From: Legionella_C dresdenensis
GTDB lineage: Bacteria > Pseudomonadota > Gammaproteobacteria > Legionellales > Legionellaceae
Direction: 5' to 3'
DNA: 64,000 bases
Assembly (NCBI RefSeq): GCF_042649825.1
Contig: NZ_JBHSAB010000002.1
Location: 1 to 64,000 of the forward strand
Both the position numbers and the translations under genes were made by a program. The notes under the pieces were generated by a model, which saw only the letters and a list, made by a program, of their open reading frames with translations, was not told where the DNA came from and searched no databases. Shown piece by piece: positions 1 to 8,520 of the stretch (position 1 is its first letter; each line of letters begins with the position of its first letter).

Positions 1-36
1 GGTTTCCCCATGTGAAAGTAGGTCATCGCCAGGGCT
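1..36 (+). rRNA. rrf: 5S rRNA, 3' end (partial)
   Basis: The first bases match the conserved 3' end of bacterial 5S rRNA: the run TTTCCCCATGTGAAAGTAGG followed by a closing CGCCAGGGC arm that would pair with the missing 5' end. The rest lies outside the window. It implies that an rRNA operon (16S-23S-5S) ends here and reads toward the right. The exact last base (35-37) is an estimate. Confidence 0.85.
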
Positions 37-50
37 TTATTAAAGCGCAG

Positions 51-70
51 GTTGGGCTCTAAAGCCCAAC
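51..70 (+). terminator. Hairpin behind 5S rRNA, probable rRNA operon terminator
   Basis: A perfect 8-bp stem (GTTGGGCT / AGCCCAAC) with a 4-base loop lies 15 bases after the 5S end. There is no clear T-tract, so termination is inferred from position. It also belongs to the dispersed GTTGGGYY palindrome family seen all over this window. Confidence 0.5.
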
Positions 71-116
71 TCTCCGTTACCAATCAAATCCAAAATCAAA
101 TACAAATCACCCAGTA

Positions 117-138
117 GGTTGGATCGTTTGACCCAACA
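117..138. repeat. Dispersed GTTGGGTC-type palindrome
   Basis: An imperfect palindrome (GGTTGGATC, TTT-type loop, GACCCAAC) with one mismatch in the left arm. It is a second copy of the intergenic hairpin family in the same gap. The rest of bases 139-295 is very AT-rich and holds no recognisable gene; it presumably carries the promoter of the next gene. Confidence 0.6.
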
Positions 139-295
139 TGAAGCCTAAAAAACTCCTTTAAATACATTATTAAAATCCCCTCTCTTAAAAATACAAAAAA
201 ATAACAAATTAACTAATTTTCATATATTTATTTTACTAATTTAAGGTTATAAAATAAGCTCATTCAAAAAAGGAAGAGGAAAGGAATAGCACTGT

Positions 296-3200
296 ATGAT
301 AGTCCAACACATACACCAATTTATGAAAGATTTATCAAATCTTGAGCAATTAAGAGATTATGATCAAAATTTTTTACGCCAGTTCAATGATAAATTCAAA
401 GATACCGAACCCGGCAAGAACTTCATGACCGAAAAGGAAGAAAAAGAGGCCATTACATGGTTGCTTTTATGCTTTGAGGAAAGATGGAAAAAAGTATTTG
501 ATAAGGCTGAAGACTATACTTTTATTCAGACACGCGCTAATGCTGCCTGGGAGAAATTAGGCCTTGAACTTAGCAAGGCAACTGGAAAACCTTTTTTATC
601 TGTTTTAATGAGTACCCTGTCAACGCAATACAGTTTTAATCGATTACGGGATGCTGAGCAGGATCCCCGCCGTCTCCTTATTGGTGATAACAACCCGGAC
701 AAATCCAATTGGTATAAAGTTGGTGATTTGATAAAAAGGTTAAACGATAAAGGTAACCTGACTCTGTTTGAAGGAAATAACCGCACTGCGCGTGCTTTAT
801 CCATAAGAGAATTATGGCGTATCCGTAATAAGACGAGCCAGGGCTCTTTATGGCAAAAGATTCTCAATGAAAACCATTTAAATTACGAAGACCGCGATTT
901 ACGATGCCGTGGTAATTTGTCTTCCGAGCTGATCCGGCTCTTTTCTGAAATGGCTGAGCAATATAAAAGGGACGTAGCTGCCAATTCTGATGGTAAAAAT
1001 TTCGAGCAGGCTTTTGAAAAACTAAATCAGCAGTTGATGCAGGCTAATTGTCTCGATGCGCTATATTTTTATGGCATACCTGTTAGTTTTAATGAAAAAA
1101 AGTACTATCTTGCAGAAATTCTGATTAACTGTCTTGATCGCAGTCCTGATTTACAGGAAAAATTGGATGCGGCGTCTGACGCTTTAACCCGGAATAAAGA
1201 ACATATTAAAGCACGCTATTTTGATCTGAATGAGATTGATCGTTTTTATGATGAACCAGGCGTCAGTTTGCCTGAATCCTGCAAAGTAATACTTGAAAGC
1301 ATTACCAAAGCAAAACATATAACCGTCGGCATGTTTGATAATCTGGCATTATTATTTAATTCTTATGGTGTTATTACTGAGACCAAAAGGGATAACATTA
1401 CTTCGGAGTTAATCCGCCATTGGGCGCCAAAATGGCGTATAACAGATGAAGTGCCTCACCACCTGTTATCGCTTTTGCATAATTTAATTGAAACTTACGT
1501 AGAAGCGGAGCAGAGTAATAACAATCACATACTTTGGAAAAATACTTTAATTGAATTCCTGAATATATTAGCGCAATATCCCTTGGCTGAAACAAATAAT
1601 TTTTATAGTGTCCCTATTAAAGTCGAAGGAAAAGACTATCCCATACTTGAAATAGTGCTGGCTTTTTTTACTCCTGATGAGTCGCTTTTAAAAAAACTAA
1701 TTGAAACTTCACGGTGGTTATGTCAAAAAAACCCCTCTTTAATTATTGACTATCCTCACTTTGAAGCAGTTTACCAGGAGCTTGGACTTGGTAAAGGGTT
1801 TACAATTACTACGTTAAAAAAGTTAATCGATCAACTGCCAACCGATACTTTTGGTAAATCGAATAAGCGATTTGAACAGCTTAAATTGCAAATTGCCACT
1901 GAGACCACGATTAGCAGAAAAATGCTCGAAACATTAGAGCTATTATGCCAACAACGTTTCAAAGAGGTAGTTGATACAGCCAGTGATTATTTTTGGTCGA
2001 TTAATCTGTCAGCTATAACTATTCCGAAACAAAAAGAGATTCATGAGCAAATCATAGTTGAACGAGCGGCTTTGATTTATTTAGCCCAGACTTTGCAGGG
2101 AGCAGGTTTAACGTCAAATGCATATCAGTTTTTGTTGGGAATCAGGCAAACCCACATTTCGTTAACTGGCGAACTGATTACCAATTATCCCTTAAGTGAC
2201 TATATCTTATCAGATGATGGCAGGAATTTGATTTCATTAAGGGTCACCGTTGCTGAATCCAGGAGAACCGGACTATTTTATAATTATAGTGAATTGGAGC
2301 CAGGCAGTACGGTCAGGCCAAAACGTTTCACTCACAAAGAAATAAAAAGACTGGAGCATGCTGAATCTGAATATACGAATGCGTATATAACATTTGTCAT
2401 GAATGAATCCGGAGACAATCCTGGTATAGAGGTAAGAACATACTATGCTTTAAAAACATTACTTGATAAGAGCCTCCATGAAATTGGCTGGAGAGACGAT
2501 TATAGTAAAAGAGAGCAGAGCGAAGCTGATGATGCCTATGATGAATTTTGGAAGTTTTGCGACGAATTACCTTCTGATGAACTGGATCGGCTTTATAATC
2601 AACGAATTCATTATCGTGAGCTGAAATTAAATGTTGAAAAAAACATCTCGGTCAAAGAATTATTACGGGATATACGAGTAAATAATCGTTGTATTGCTGT
2701 ATATGGAAAATTTTTATTTCAACTGGTAACAGAATTTGTTCCCTGGGTTAAATTCCGTAAGGATCTTGAAGAAAATGAAGATTTAAAGGCTATTCGAGCC
2801 AAAGAACCAACCAGAGTATTGCGTGATTATAAGGCGCTCGGCATTGGCGAATTACGGCGTCGTGTTTTGATTATCACCTATTCGCTCCTGACGCATAAAT
2901 TCAGTTATACACCCTGTACTGGCAATACGGTGTGCCTGGATAGTAAATATAAGAATACAGTAACACGTACTGGCAGCAGTATATTTGAATTTATTTCAAA
3001 CAATATAGAGAAAATGTTTAGTAATTCAGGTAGTGAGCCAGACTTTTATTTGCTATTTCTGGAGTTAATGGAAGGTATTGTCAGAACATCGTTGGAAGAC
3101 AAAAGCCCTACCCGTTATCCTGATACGGAACAATGGTTGAGGTCAATTATTGATGGTACGCTATTTAATAAAGCACCCTTCTTTCCACCAGGCAATATTT

Positions 3201-3688
3201 TAACAGTTTTGTTAGCTGATTTTAAAAGAAAGGCAAATGACAAGGCATGCAAAAAGACAATCGATGACATATTAACGATTGCTTCGGAAAATAAACACGT
3301 TTTAATTAAATGGGTAGGAATAAATATCTGTTTGAGCAAGTACCTGGAATCATTGAGAACAACGGCAAAAATCCAATTACTGAATAAATTGCGGAATCTG
3401 GCAAAACCTGATGAAAACGAGATAGAGCAGATTTTATCCAAAAACAGTCCATCTGTCATTCAGAAATCTCCACGAGGAATTTTTGGTTCGCAGAAAGTCG
3501 CAACTCAAATGAGTGAAGAATTATATATCAAAGCATATAATGTATTAACTGAAACATTTTGCGGCGAAAAGACTATTGGAAAACAGTTTGTACCTGGAAA
3601 GTCAGTTTTGGAACAACAGCCAGAGCCTTATGCAGTGCAGCCTAATGTAATAACGGAAGCAAGGATTGCAGCGCTGGTTTGCGTTTAA
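296..3688 (+). CDS. Large hypothetical protein, 1130 residues
   Basis: I do not recognise this protein. It is long, hydrophilic and mostly helical in appearance, with no signal peptide, no membrane segment and no motif I can name. It starts with ATG ten bases after AAGGA (281-285) in an AT-rich leader typical of a strong promoter region. It stands alone between an rRNA operon and the convergent rsgA, which ends 22 bases away. In a Legionellales genome, a lone, large, cytosolic-looking protein without relatives among its neighbours is often a Dot/Icm type IV secretion substrate. That is inference only. The C-terminal 50 residues carry several glutamates and end in small hydrophobic residues, which fits but does not prove secretion. 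Confidence 0.75.
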   Translation: MIVQHIHQFMKDLSNLEQLRDYDQNFLRQFNDKFKDTEPGKNFMTEKEEKEAITWLLLCFEERWKKVFDKAEDYTFIQTRANAAWEKLGLELSKATGKPFLSVLMSTLSTQYSFNRLRDAEQDPRRLLIGDNNPDKSNWYKVGDLIKRLNDKGNLTLFEGNNRTARALSIRELWRIRNKTSQGSLWQKILNENHLNYEDRDLRCRGNLSSELIRLFSEMAEQYKRDVAANSDGKNFEQAFEKLNQQLMQANCLDALYFYGIPVSFNEKKYYLAEILINCLDRSPDLQEKLDAASDALTRNKEHIKARYFDLNEIDRFYDEPGVSLPESCKVILESITKAKHITVGMFDNLALLFNSYGVITETKRDNITSELIRHWAPKWRITDEVPHHLLSLLHNLIETYVEAEQSNNNHILWKNTLIEFLNILAQYPLAETNNFYSVPIKVEGKDYPILEIVLAFFTPDESLLKKLIETSRWLCQKNPSLIIDYPHFEAVYQELGLGKGFTITTLKKLIDQLPTDTFGKSNKRFEQLKLQIATETTISRKMLETLELLCQQRFKEVVDTASDYFWSINLSAITIPKQKEIHEQIIVERAALIYLAQTLQGAGLTSNAYQFLLGIRQTHISLTGELITNYPLSDYILSDDGRNLISLRVTVAESRRTGLFYNYSELEPGSTVRPKRFTHKEIKRLEHAESEYTNAYITFVMNESGDNPGIEVRTYYALKTLLDKSLHEIGWRDDYSKREQSEADDAYDEFWKFCDELPSDELDRLYNQRIHYRELKLNVEKNISVKELLRDIRVNNRCIAVYGKFLFQLVTEFVPWVKFRKDLEENEDLKAIRAKEPTRVLRDYKALGIGELRRRVLIITYSLLTHKFSYTPCTGNTVCLDSKYKNTVTRTGSSIFEFISNNIEKMFSNSGSEPDFYLLFLELMEGIVRTSLEDKSPTRYPDTEQWLRSIIDGTLFNKAPFFPPGNILTVLLADFKRKANDKACKKTIDDILTIASENKHVLIKWVGINICLSKYLESLRTTAKIQLLNKLRNLAKPDENEIEQILSKNSPSVIQKSPRGIFGSQKVATQMSEELYIKAYNVLTETFCGEKTIGKQFVPGKSVLEQQPEPYAVQPNVITEARIAALVCV

Positions 3689-3710
3689 GTTCTTTGTTCG
3701 CAAAGACGTA

Positions 3711-4676
3711 CTATCCTGGCGTGCCATCTATTATTTTCAGCAAACTGCCGTAGCGGCTTTGGGCAACCGCGCCTGCGTCAACAGCAGCTAATAAAGCACA
3801 ACCTGGCGAGTCATAGTGATTGCAGTTACGGAATTTACAGGATTTCGCCAATGCTCTGAATTCCCGAAAGCCATAAAGAATATCCGATGCCGGCATCTGC
3901 CATAGGCCAAACTCCCGCACGCCTGGAGAATCAACCAGAGCGCCGCCATCAGGTAAATGATAATAATAGGAATTGCTGGTAGTATGGCAGCCTAATTCAG
4001 AGATAACAGAAATTTCGGCGACAGCGATTTCTTTTTCATTGGGTAAAATTCGATTAATTAATGACGATTTACCAACTCCGGATTGGCCGACAGTTACACT
4101 AACCTGATCACGCAATACTTGTTTAAGCTGATCAAAACCCTCGCTATCATCCTTGCAAGTAAAAATAAGTTTGTAGCCAAGGCTCTGGTAAACCGAGATG
4201 AGGCGCGCCTGGATATCAGCGCAGGGAATGTCAGTTTTATTCAGGATGATTACCGCGTTTAAATCCAGATTTTCTGTCATCACCAGATAACTATCCAACA
4301 AGGCCCAACTTAATTCCGGTTTAGGCGCAACGACGATCAGCACTTGGGTGATATTAGCGGCAACGGGTTTATTCCCGCCGCGTTTATCTGTCCGTTCCAG
4401 TACCGAGGCGCGGGGGTAACGGCTGACTACAACCCCTTGTTCCGTGTTGGCTGATTGCCAAATTACTTTATCGCCAGCAACCAGTGAATCAATATTGGGC
4501 CTGATTGAGCAATGAATACGGTGACCATTCTCATCTTCAACAACCGCGTGGCGGCTGAATCGGGTTAAGACCAGGCCGTCATGATTGTTTGAAGAAGCGC
4601 TATCGTCAGTGCGATACCTGGCCTGGATTTTTTCAATCCGTGCTGTTTGCTGTTTATTGATTCGCCTTTTACTCAT
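3711..4676 (-). CDS. rsgA: Small ribosomal subunit biogenesis GTPase RsgA
   Basis: A circularly permuted GTPase that acts late in 30S subunit maturation and releases other assembly factors. The order of GTPase motifs shows the permutation: NKTD (G4, about 146-149) precedes GQSGVGKSS (Walker A, about 197-205), followed by DSPG (G3, about 249-252). The N-terminal OB-fold region comes first. The C-terminal zinc site is present as C280, C285, H287 and C293. At 321 residues it is of usual length. It is divergent from cca and convergent with the unknown gene at 296-3688. No clear Shine-Dalgarno precedes the ATG. Confidence 0.95.
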   Translation of the reverse strand: MSKRRINKQQTARIEKIQARYRTDDSASSNNHDGLVLTRFSRHAVVEDENGHRIHCSIRPNIDSLVAGDKVIWQSANTEQGVVVSRYPRASVLERTDKRGGNKPVAANITQVLIVVAPKPELSWALLDSYLVMTENLDLNAVIILNKTDIPCADIQARLISVYQSLGYKLIFTCKDDSEGFDQLKQVLRDQVSVTVGQSGVGKSSLINRILPNEKEIAVAEISVISELGCHTTSNSYYYHLPDGGALVDSPGVREFGLWQMPASDILYGFREFRALAKSCKFRNCNHYDSPGCALLAAVDAGAVAQSRYGSLLKIIDGTPG

Positions 4677-4761
4677 GGTTACAACATGGTTTATAATAGT
4701 TTAAATTGTAATTGTATACCTTTTGTATACCTTCAGCTAGAAATCAGGAATGGCTTGCAGT
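4677..4761. promoter_or_regulatory. Divergent rsgA/cca promoter region with twin GTATAC sites
   Basis: An AT-rich gap between two divergent genes. It contains two copies of the palindromic hexamer GTATAC (4715-4720 and 4726-4731) with five bases between them, plus TATAAT-like sequence near 4692-4699. The spacing of eleven bases centre to centre is about one helical turn, which would suit a dimeric repressor. No known operator is recognised, so this is a tentative call. Confidence 0.3.
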
Positions 4762-6000
4762 ATGAAAATTTATCTTGTTGGCGGCGCAGTACGCGATCAG
4801 TTGCTGGGTTATCCGGTGACTGAGCATGACTGGGTTGTTGTAGGCGCAACGCCAGAGTTAATGCTGGAGCAGGGTTATACTCAAGTCGGCAAGGATTTTC
4901 CGGTATTTTTGCATCCCAAAACGCGGGAAGAATATGCTTTAGCGCGTATGGAACGAAAATCGGCGCCAGGTTATTACGGATTTCAATGTGATTTTAGCAA
5001 AAGCGTGACGCTGGAAGAAGATTTGCAACGGCGTGATTTAACTATCAATGCCATCGCAATGGATGAAAAGGGCGAATTAATCGATCCTTACCAGGGCGCA
5101 AAAGATATCGAGGCAAAAATTCTGCGCCATGTTTCACCTGCGTTTGTTGAAGATCCGGTTCGGGTTCTGCGGCTGGCCCGCTTTGCTGCGCGTTACCATC
5201 ATCTTGGCTTTACTGTTGCCAATGAAACCCGGCTGTTAATGTATAATATGGTAAAACAGGGTGAGTTAACCCATTTGGTTGCCGAACGGGTATGGCAAGA
5301 ATGGTATCGCAGCCTGACGGAGCGCAATCCGGAACAATTTTTGAGCGTCTTACGGGCATGTGGGGCGCTTGCAGTTGTGCTGCCTGAAATTGATGCTTTG
5401 TTTGGCGTACCTAATTCAGTACACTATCATCCTGAAGTCGATAGCGGTATTCATACGTTGATGGTATTGCAGGCAGCGGTCAAATTATCTGATAAACCGT
5501 TGGTCCGGTTTGCGGCTTTAGTTCATGATCTTGGTAAAGCGCGGACTCCCATGACTGCGTGGCCTAAACACCATGGCCATGAAGAGGGCGGGGTTGCTGT
5601 GATTGAACAGCTATGCGAACGCCTGCGGATACCGACAGACTATCGTAAATTTGCGGTCATGGTTTCACGCTACCATTTGAATATCCACCGCCTGTTTGAA
5701 CTGCGGGCAAACACTATTGTTAAAGTGCTCGACCGGACCGATGCTTTCCGCCGGCCTGAGCTGTTTGAGCAACTGTTGTTAGTTTGTGAGGCGGATGCTC
5801 AGGGTTGCGGCCGTACTATCGATTACCGGCAAGCACAGGGCTGGCGTTATATTCACAGTGAATGCCTGAAAATTTCTGCACAAAAAGTCATTGAGCAAGG
5901 TTTTCAGGGTATTCAGGTAAAAGAAGAGTTACACCGGCGGCGAGTCGCTTGTGTTGAAATAATTTTAAATAGTTGGAAACATAATGAAAAACAACAATAA
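4762..6000 (+). CDS. cca: Multifunctional CCA tRNA nucleotidyltransferase
   Basis: Adds or repairs the 3' CCA end of tRNAs. The start at 4762 gives MKIYLVGGAVRD, the classic N-terminus, and 412 residues, the length of the E. coli enzyme; an in-frame ATG at 4750 would add four residues. The nucleotidyltransferase motifs GGAVRD and EHDW are followed by the RRDLTINA region. The HD phosphohydrolase motif VHDLGKARTP lies near residues 252-261, as in gammaproteobacterial enzymes that also carry phosphatase and phosphodiesterase activity. The gene overlaps the start of orn by 17 bases, so the two are probably cotranscribed. Confidence 0.95.
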   Translation: MKIYLVGGAVRDQLLGYPVTEHDWVVVGATPELMLEQGYTQVGKDFPVFLHPKTREEYALARMERKSAPGYYGFQCDFSKSVTLEEDLQRRDLTINAIAMDEKGELIDPYQGAKDIEAKILRHVSPAFVEDPVRVLRLARFAARYHHLGFTVANETRLLMYNMVKQGELTHLVAERVWQEWYRSLTERNPEQFLSVLRACGALAVVLPEIDALFGVPNSVHYHPEVDSGIHTLMVLQAAVKLSDKPLVRFAALVHDLGKARTPMTAWPKHHGHEEGGVAVIEQLCERLRIPTDYRKFAVMVSRYHLNIHRLFELRANTIVKVLDRTDAFRRPELFEQLLLVCEADAQGCGRTIDYRQAQGWRYIHSECLKISAQKVIEQGFQGIQVKEELHRRRVACVEIILNSWKHNEKQQ

Positions 6001-6550
6001 CCTGATTTGGCTGGATTTGGAAATGACAGGCCTTGATCCGGAGAAAGATCGGATTATCGAGATTGCAACGATCGTAACTGATTCTGATCTGAACATTCTT
6101 GCAGAAGGTCCAGTGCTGGCGGTGCATCAATCCGAAGAGTTACTGGCAGGTATGGATGACTGGAATACCAGACAGCATAATCAGTCAGGTTTGGTAAAGC
6201 GGGTGCGCGAATCGTCCGTAACCGAGGCGGAAGCCGAACAAGAGACCATTGATTTTCTACGGCCGTTTCTTGACGCCGGCAAATCACCGATGTGCGGCAA
6301 TAGTATTTGTCAGGACCGACGATTTTTATATAAATATATGCCGCAGCTGGCTGCTTTTTTTCATTACCGTAATCTGGATGTCAGTACTTTAAAAGAACTG
6401 GTCAAAAGATGGCGGCCGCAACTGTTAAACGGTGTTATCAAGGATTCCAAACATCTGGCGCTGGACGATATCAGGGATTCGATTGCCGAACTTGTGTATT
6501 ATCGTCAGCATTTTATCAATTTATCAGGTGAAAAAAATGACCCTGCGTGA
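5984..6550 (+). CDS. orn: Oligoribonuclease
   Basis: A 3'-5' exoribonuclease that degrades 2-5 nucleotide RNAs, including pGpG from cyclic-di-GMP breakdown. It is a DEDDh-family nuclease. The first acidic motif reads WLDLEMTGLDPEKDRIIEIA near residues 9-28 and the last reads H-L-A-L-D-D near residues 150-158. Its 188 residues fit the family. It overlaps cca upstream by 17 bases and queH downstream by 14 bases, forming a tight three-gene run. Confidence 0.95.
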   Translation: MKNNNNLIWLDLEMTGLDPEKDRIIEIATIVTDSDLNILAEGPVLAVHQSEELLAGMDDWNTRQHNQSGLVKRVRESSVTEAEAEQETIDFLRPFLDAGKSPMCGNSICQDRRFLYKYMPQLAAFFHYRNLDVSTLKELVKRWRPQLLNGVIKDSKHLALDDIRDSIAELVYYRQHFINLSGEKNDPA

Positions 6551-7184
6551 AAAACTTGAGCTGCCTGACGGCGCTGATAAATTATTACTGCATTCCTGCT
6601 GCGCTCCTTGTTCGGGCGAAGTAATGGAAGCGTTATTGTTTTCTGAAATTAATTTTTCAATCTTTTTTTATAATCCCAATATACACCCAATCCAGGAGTA
6701 TGAGATTCGCAAGCAGGAAAATATCAAATTCGCTGAAAAACATAATATTCCTTTTATCGATGCTGATTATGATAAAGACAACTGGTTTGAGCGAGTCAAA
6801 GGGCTTGAATGGGAACCAGAGCGCGGCAAGCGTTGCACAGCCTGTTTTGATATGCGGTTTGAGCGTACAGCGTTATACGCCGCTGAACATGGCTTTCCTG
6901 TAATCAGCAGCTCGCTGGGGATTTCACGTTGGAAAGACATGAATCAGATTAATCAATCAGGTATTCGTGCGGCCGATCGTTATCCGGGAATGGTGTATTG
7001 GACATACAACTGGCGTAAAGACGGCGGTTCAGGCCGGATGTATGAAATTGCCAAGCGGGAAAACTTTTACAAACAGGAATATTGCGGCTGTGTTTATTCG
7101 TTGCGGGATACCAACAACTGGCGTAAGCAGAATAATCGCGATAGGATAAAAATCGGAATAAATTATTACGATGAAGAGCAATGA
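6537..7184 (+). CDS. queH: Epoxyqueuosine reductase QueH
   Basis: Catalyses the last step of queuosine synthesis, reducing epoxyqueuosine in tRNA to queuosine; QueH is the non-cobalamin alternative to QueG. The family cysteines are visible: adjacent cysteines plus CxxC near the N-terminus (HSCCAPCSGE) and a second pair (KRCTACFDMR), which ligate the iron-sulfur cluster and metal. The ATG at 6537 gives 215 residues starting MTLREKLELP; longer upstream starts would extend deep into orn. The partner enzyme TGT lies at 17.9 kb. It ends just before a dispersed hairpin. Confidence 0.92.
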   Translation: MTLREKLELPDGADKLLLHSCCAPCSGEVMEALLFSEINFSIFFYNPNIHPIQEYEIRKQENIKFAEKHNIPFIDADYDKDNWFERVKGLEWEPERGKRCTACFDMRFERTALYAAEHGFPVISSSLGISRWKDMNQINQSGIRAADRYPGMVYWTYNWRKDGGSGRMYEIAKRENFYKQEYCGCVYSLRDTNNWRKQNNRDRIKIGINYYDEEQ

Positions 7185-7190
7185 TTGCAG

Positions 7191-7211
7191 GTTGGGTCGT
7201 GTCGACCCAAC
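7191..7211. repeat. Dispersed GTTGGGTC palindrome
   Basis: A perfect 9-bp stem (GTTGGGTCG / CGACCCAAC) around a TGT loop, six bases after queH. It may end queH transcripts, but it has no T-tract. Confidence 0.6.
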
Positions 7212-7242
7212 ATTATCATAATTCAAATAAAGGAGTTTTCGC

Positions 7243-8163
7243 ATGGGAAGCCACCATCACAACCATGATCACAGCGACCATTCCCACAGTCATTCACATG
7301 CAGTTCCCGCAACGTTTAACAGTGCTTTTTTAATTGCTATTATTGCAAATGGCCTGTTTGTTATTTGCCAGATTACCTTCGCTTTTCTTGCCAACTCTTC
7401 CAGTTTGCTAGCTGATGCCGTGCATAACCTGGGTGATGTACTGGGGCTTGTGCTGGCATGGATTGCCAATAGCTTGCTGAAACGCTCGCCAACAGCAAGC
7501 ACGACTTACGGCATGAAGAAAACCTCTATTCTTGCAGCGCTTGCCAATGGGATCATGCTGGTGTTTACCTGCGGCGTTATTGCAACCGATGCAATATATA
7601 AATTGTTTTCGCCGGGGGAGGTCAATGCCTTATCGGTAATGATTGTTGCTGGTATTGGTATAGTCGTTAACGGAACGACGGCAGCTTTATTCCTGCGCGG
7701 AACCGATGATTTGAATATCCGCGCCGCGTTTCTGCATCTGGTCTATGACGCCCTGATTTCTGTAGGGGTCGTTATTGCCGCACTGATTATCTATCTGACT
7801 GGCTGGGTCTGGGTCGATCCGGTAGTAGGGATTTTGATTGCATTGATAATTATTAAAGGAACCTGGTCATTGTTTACCGACAGTTTCCGGTTAATTATTG
7901 ATGGTGTACCGCGCGAAATTTCATTGGCGCAGGTTCAGGAGTTTTTACAGGCTGAGCAAGGGGTTAAGCAAATTCATGATTTGCATATCTGGGCGTTGAG
8001 CACTAAGGAAAATGCGCTGTCTGTCCATTTGTGGATGCCGGAACAGGAACTGACTGATGAGGCTCGGCAGCGTCTTATTAAAACATTAAAAGAAAAATAT
8101 AATATTCATCATGCAACAATTCAGGTGGAGCGTAGCCTGGATTTTTGTGATGATGCTTGTTAA
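7243..8163 (+). CDS. Cation diffusion facilitator (Zn/Co/Cd efflux), CzcD/ZitB type
   Basis: An inner-membrane antiporter that exports divalent metal ions, most often zinc, against protons. The N-terminus is a histidine-rich metal-binding tail (alternating H, D and S over residues 3-20). Six membrane segments follow. The transport-site pairs HNLGD in the second segment and HLVYD in the fifth carry the conserved His/Asp ligands. The C-terminal cytoplasmic domain has the usual IHDLHIWALS motif. Its 306 residues fit the family. A good GGAG precedes the ATG. It appears to be a single transcription unit and is followed directly by the repeat array. Confidence 0.92.
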   Translation: MGSHHHNHDHSDHSHSHSHAVPATFNSAFLIAIIANGLFVICQITFAFLANSSSLLADAVHNLGDVLGLVLAWIANSLLKRSPTASTTYGMKKTSILAALANGIMLVFTCGVIATDAIYKLFSPGEVNALSVMIVAGIGIVVNGTTAALFLRGTDDLNIRAAFLHLVYDALISVGVVIAALIIYLTGWVWVDPVVGILIALIIIKGTWSLFTDSFRLIIDGVPREISLAQVQEFLQAEQGVKQIHDLHIWALSTKENALSVHLWMPEQELTDEARQRLIKTLKEKYNIHHATIQVERSLDFCDDAC

Positions 8164-8170
8164 TTTCAAA

Positions 8171-8520
8171 TTCCCTCTCCCCAGCCCTCTCCCGATACGG
8201 GAGAGGGGGTAAAGTGCAATAGATTCCCTCTCCCCAGCCCTCTCCCGATACGGGAGAGGGGGTAAAGTGTAATAGATTCCCTCTCCCCAGCCCTCTCCCG
8301 ATACGGGAGAGGGGGTAAAGTGTAATAGATTCCCTCTCCCCAGCCCTCTCCCGATACGGGAGAGGGGGTAAAGTGCAATAGATTCCCTCTCCCCAGCCCT
8401 CTCCCGATACGGGAGAGGGAGTAAAGTGCAATAGATTCCCTCTCCCCAGCCCTCTCCCGATGCGGGAGAGGGTTAAAGTGCAATAGATTCCCTCTCCCGT
8501 ATCGGGAGAGGGTTAGGGAG
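8171..8520. repeat. Tandem array of 53-bp CCCTCTCCC palindromic units
   Basis: Six units start at 8171, 8224, 8277, 8330, 8383 and 8436, with a seventh, variant unit at 8488. The period is exactly 53 bases apart from a one-base deletion in unit 6. Each unit holds two CCCTCTCCC blocks, one of which pairs with GGGAGAGGG across GATACG (a 9-bp stem), plus a linker GTAAAGTGCAATAGA. Units 2 and 3 share TGTAATAG where the others have TGCAATAG, which suggests recent unit duplication. Long reading frames across the array are artefacts of the 53-base period. Single copies of the same palindrome occur at 19604 and 26019. The array separates two convergent genes. Confidence 0.95.

Noticed and set aside
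3115..3459. A 114-residue minus-strand frame inside the large gene at 296-3688
   Set aside because: It is fully inside a longer frame on the other strand and lacks a ribosome binding site.
8078..8483. Open frames of 105-117 residues on the minus strand across the repeat array, with repeated LPPLPYRERAGERE-like peptides
   Set aside because: They arise because the 53-base palindromic unit keeps several frames open. There is no Shine-Dalgarno, and the same peptides appear wherever this repeat occurs.
8171..8520. CRISPR array
   Set aside because: The 53-base units are almost identical along their whole length, with no unique spacers, and no cas genes are nearby.
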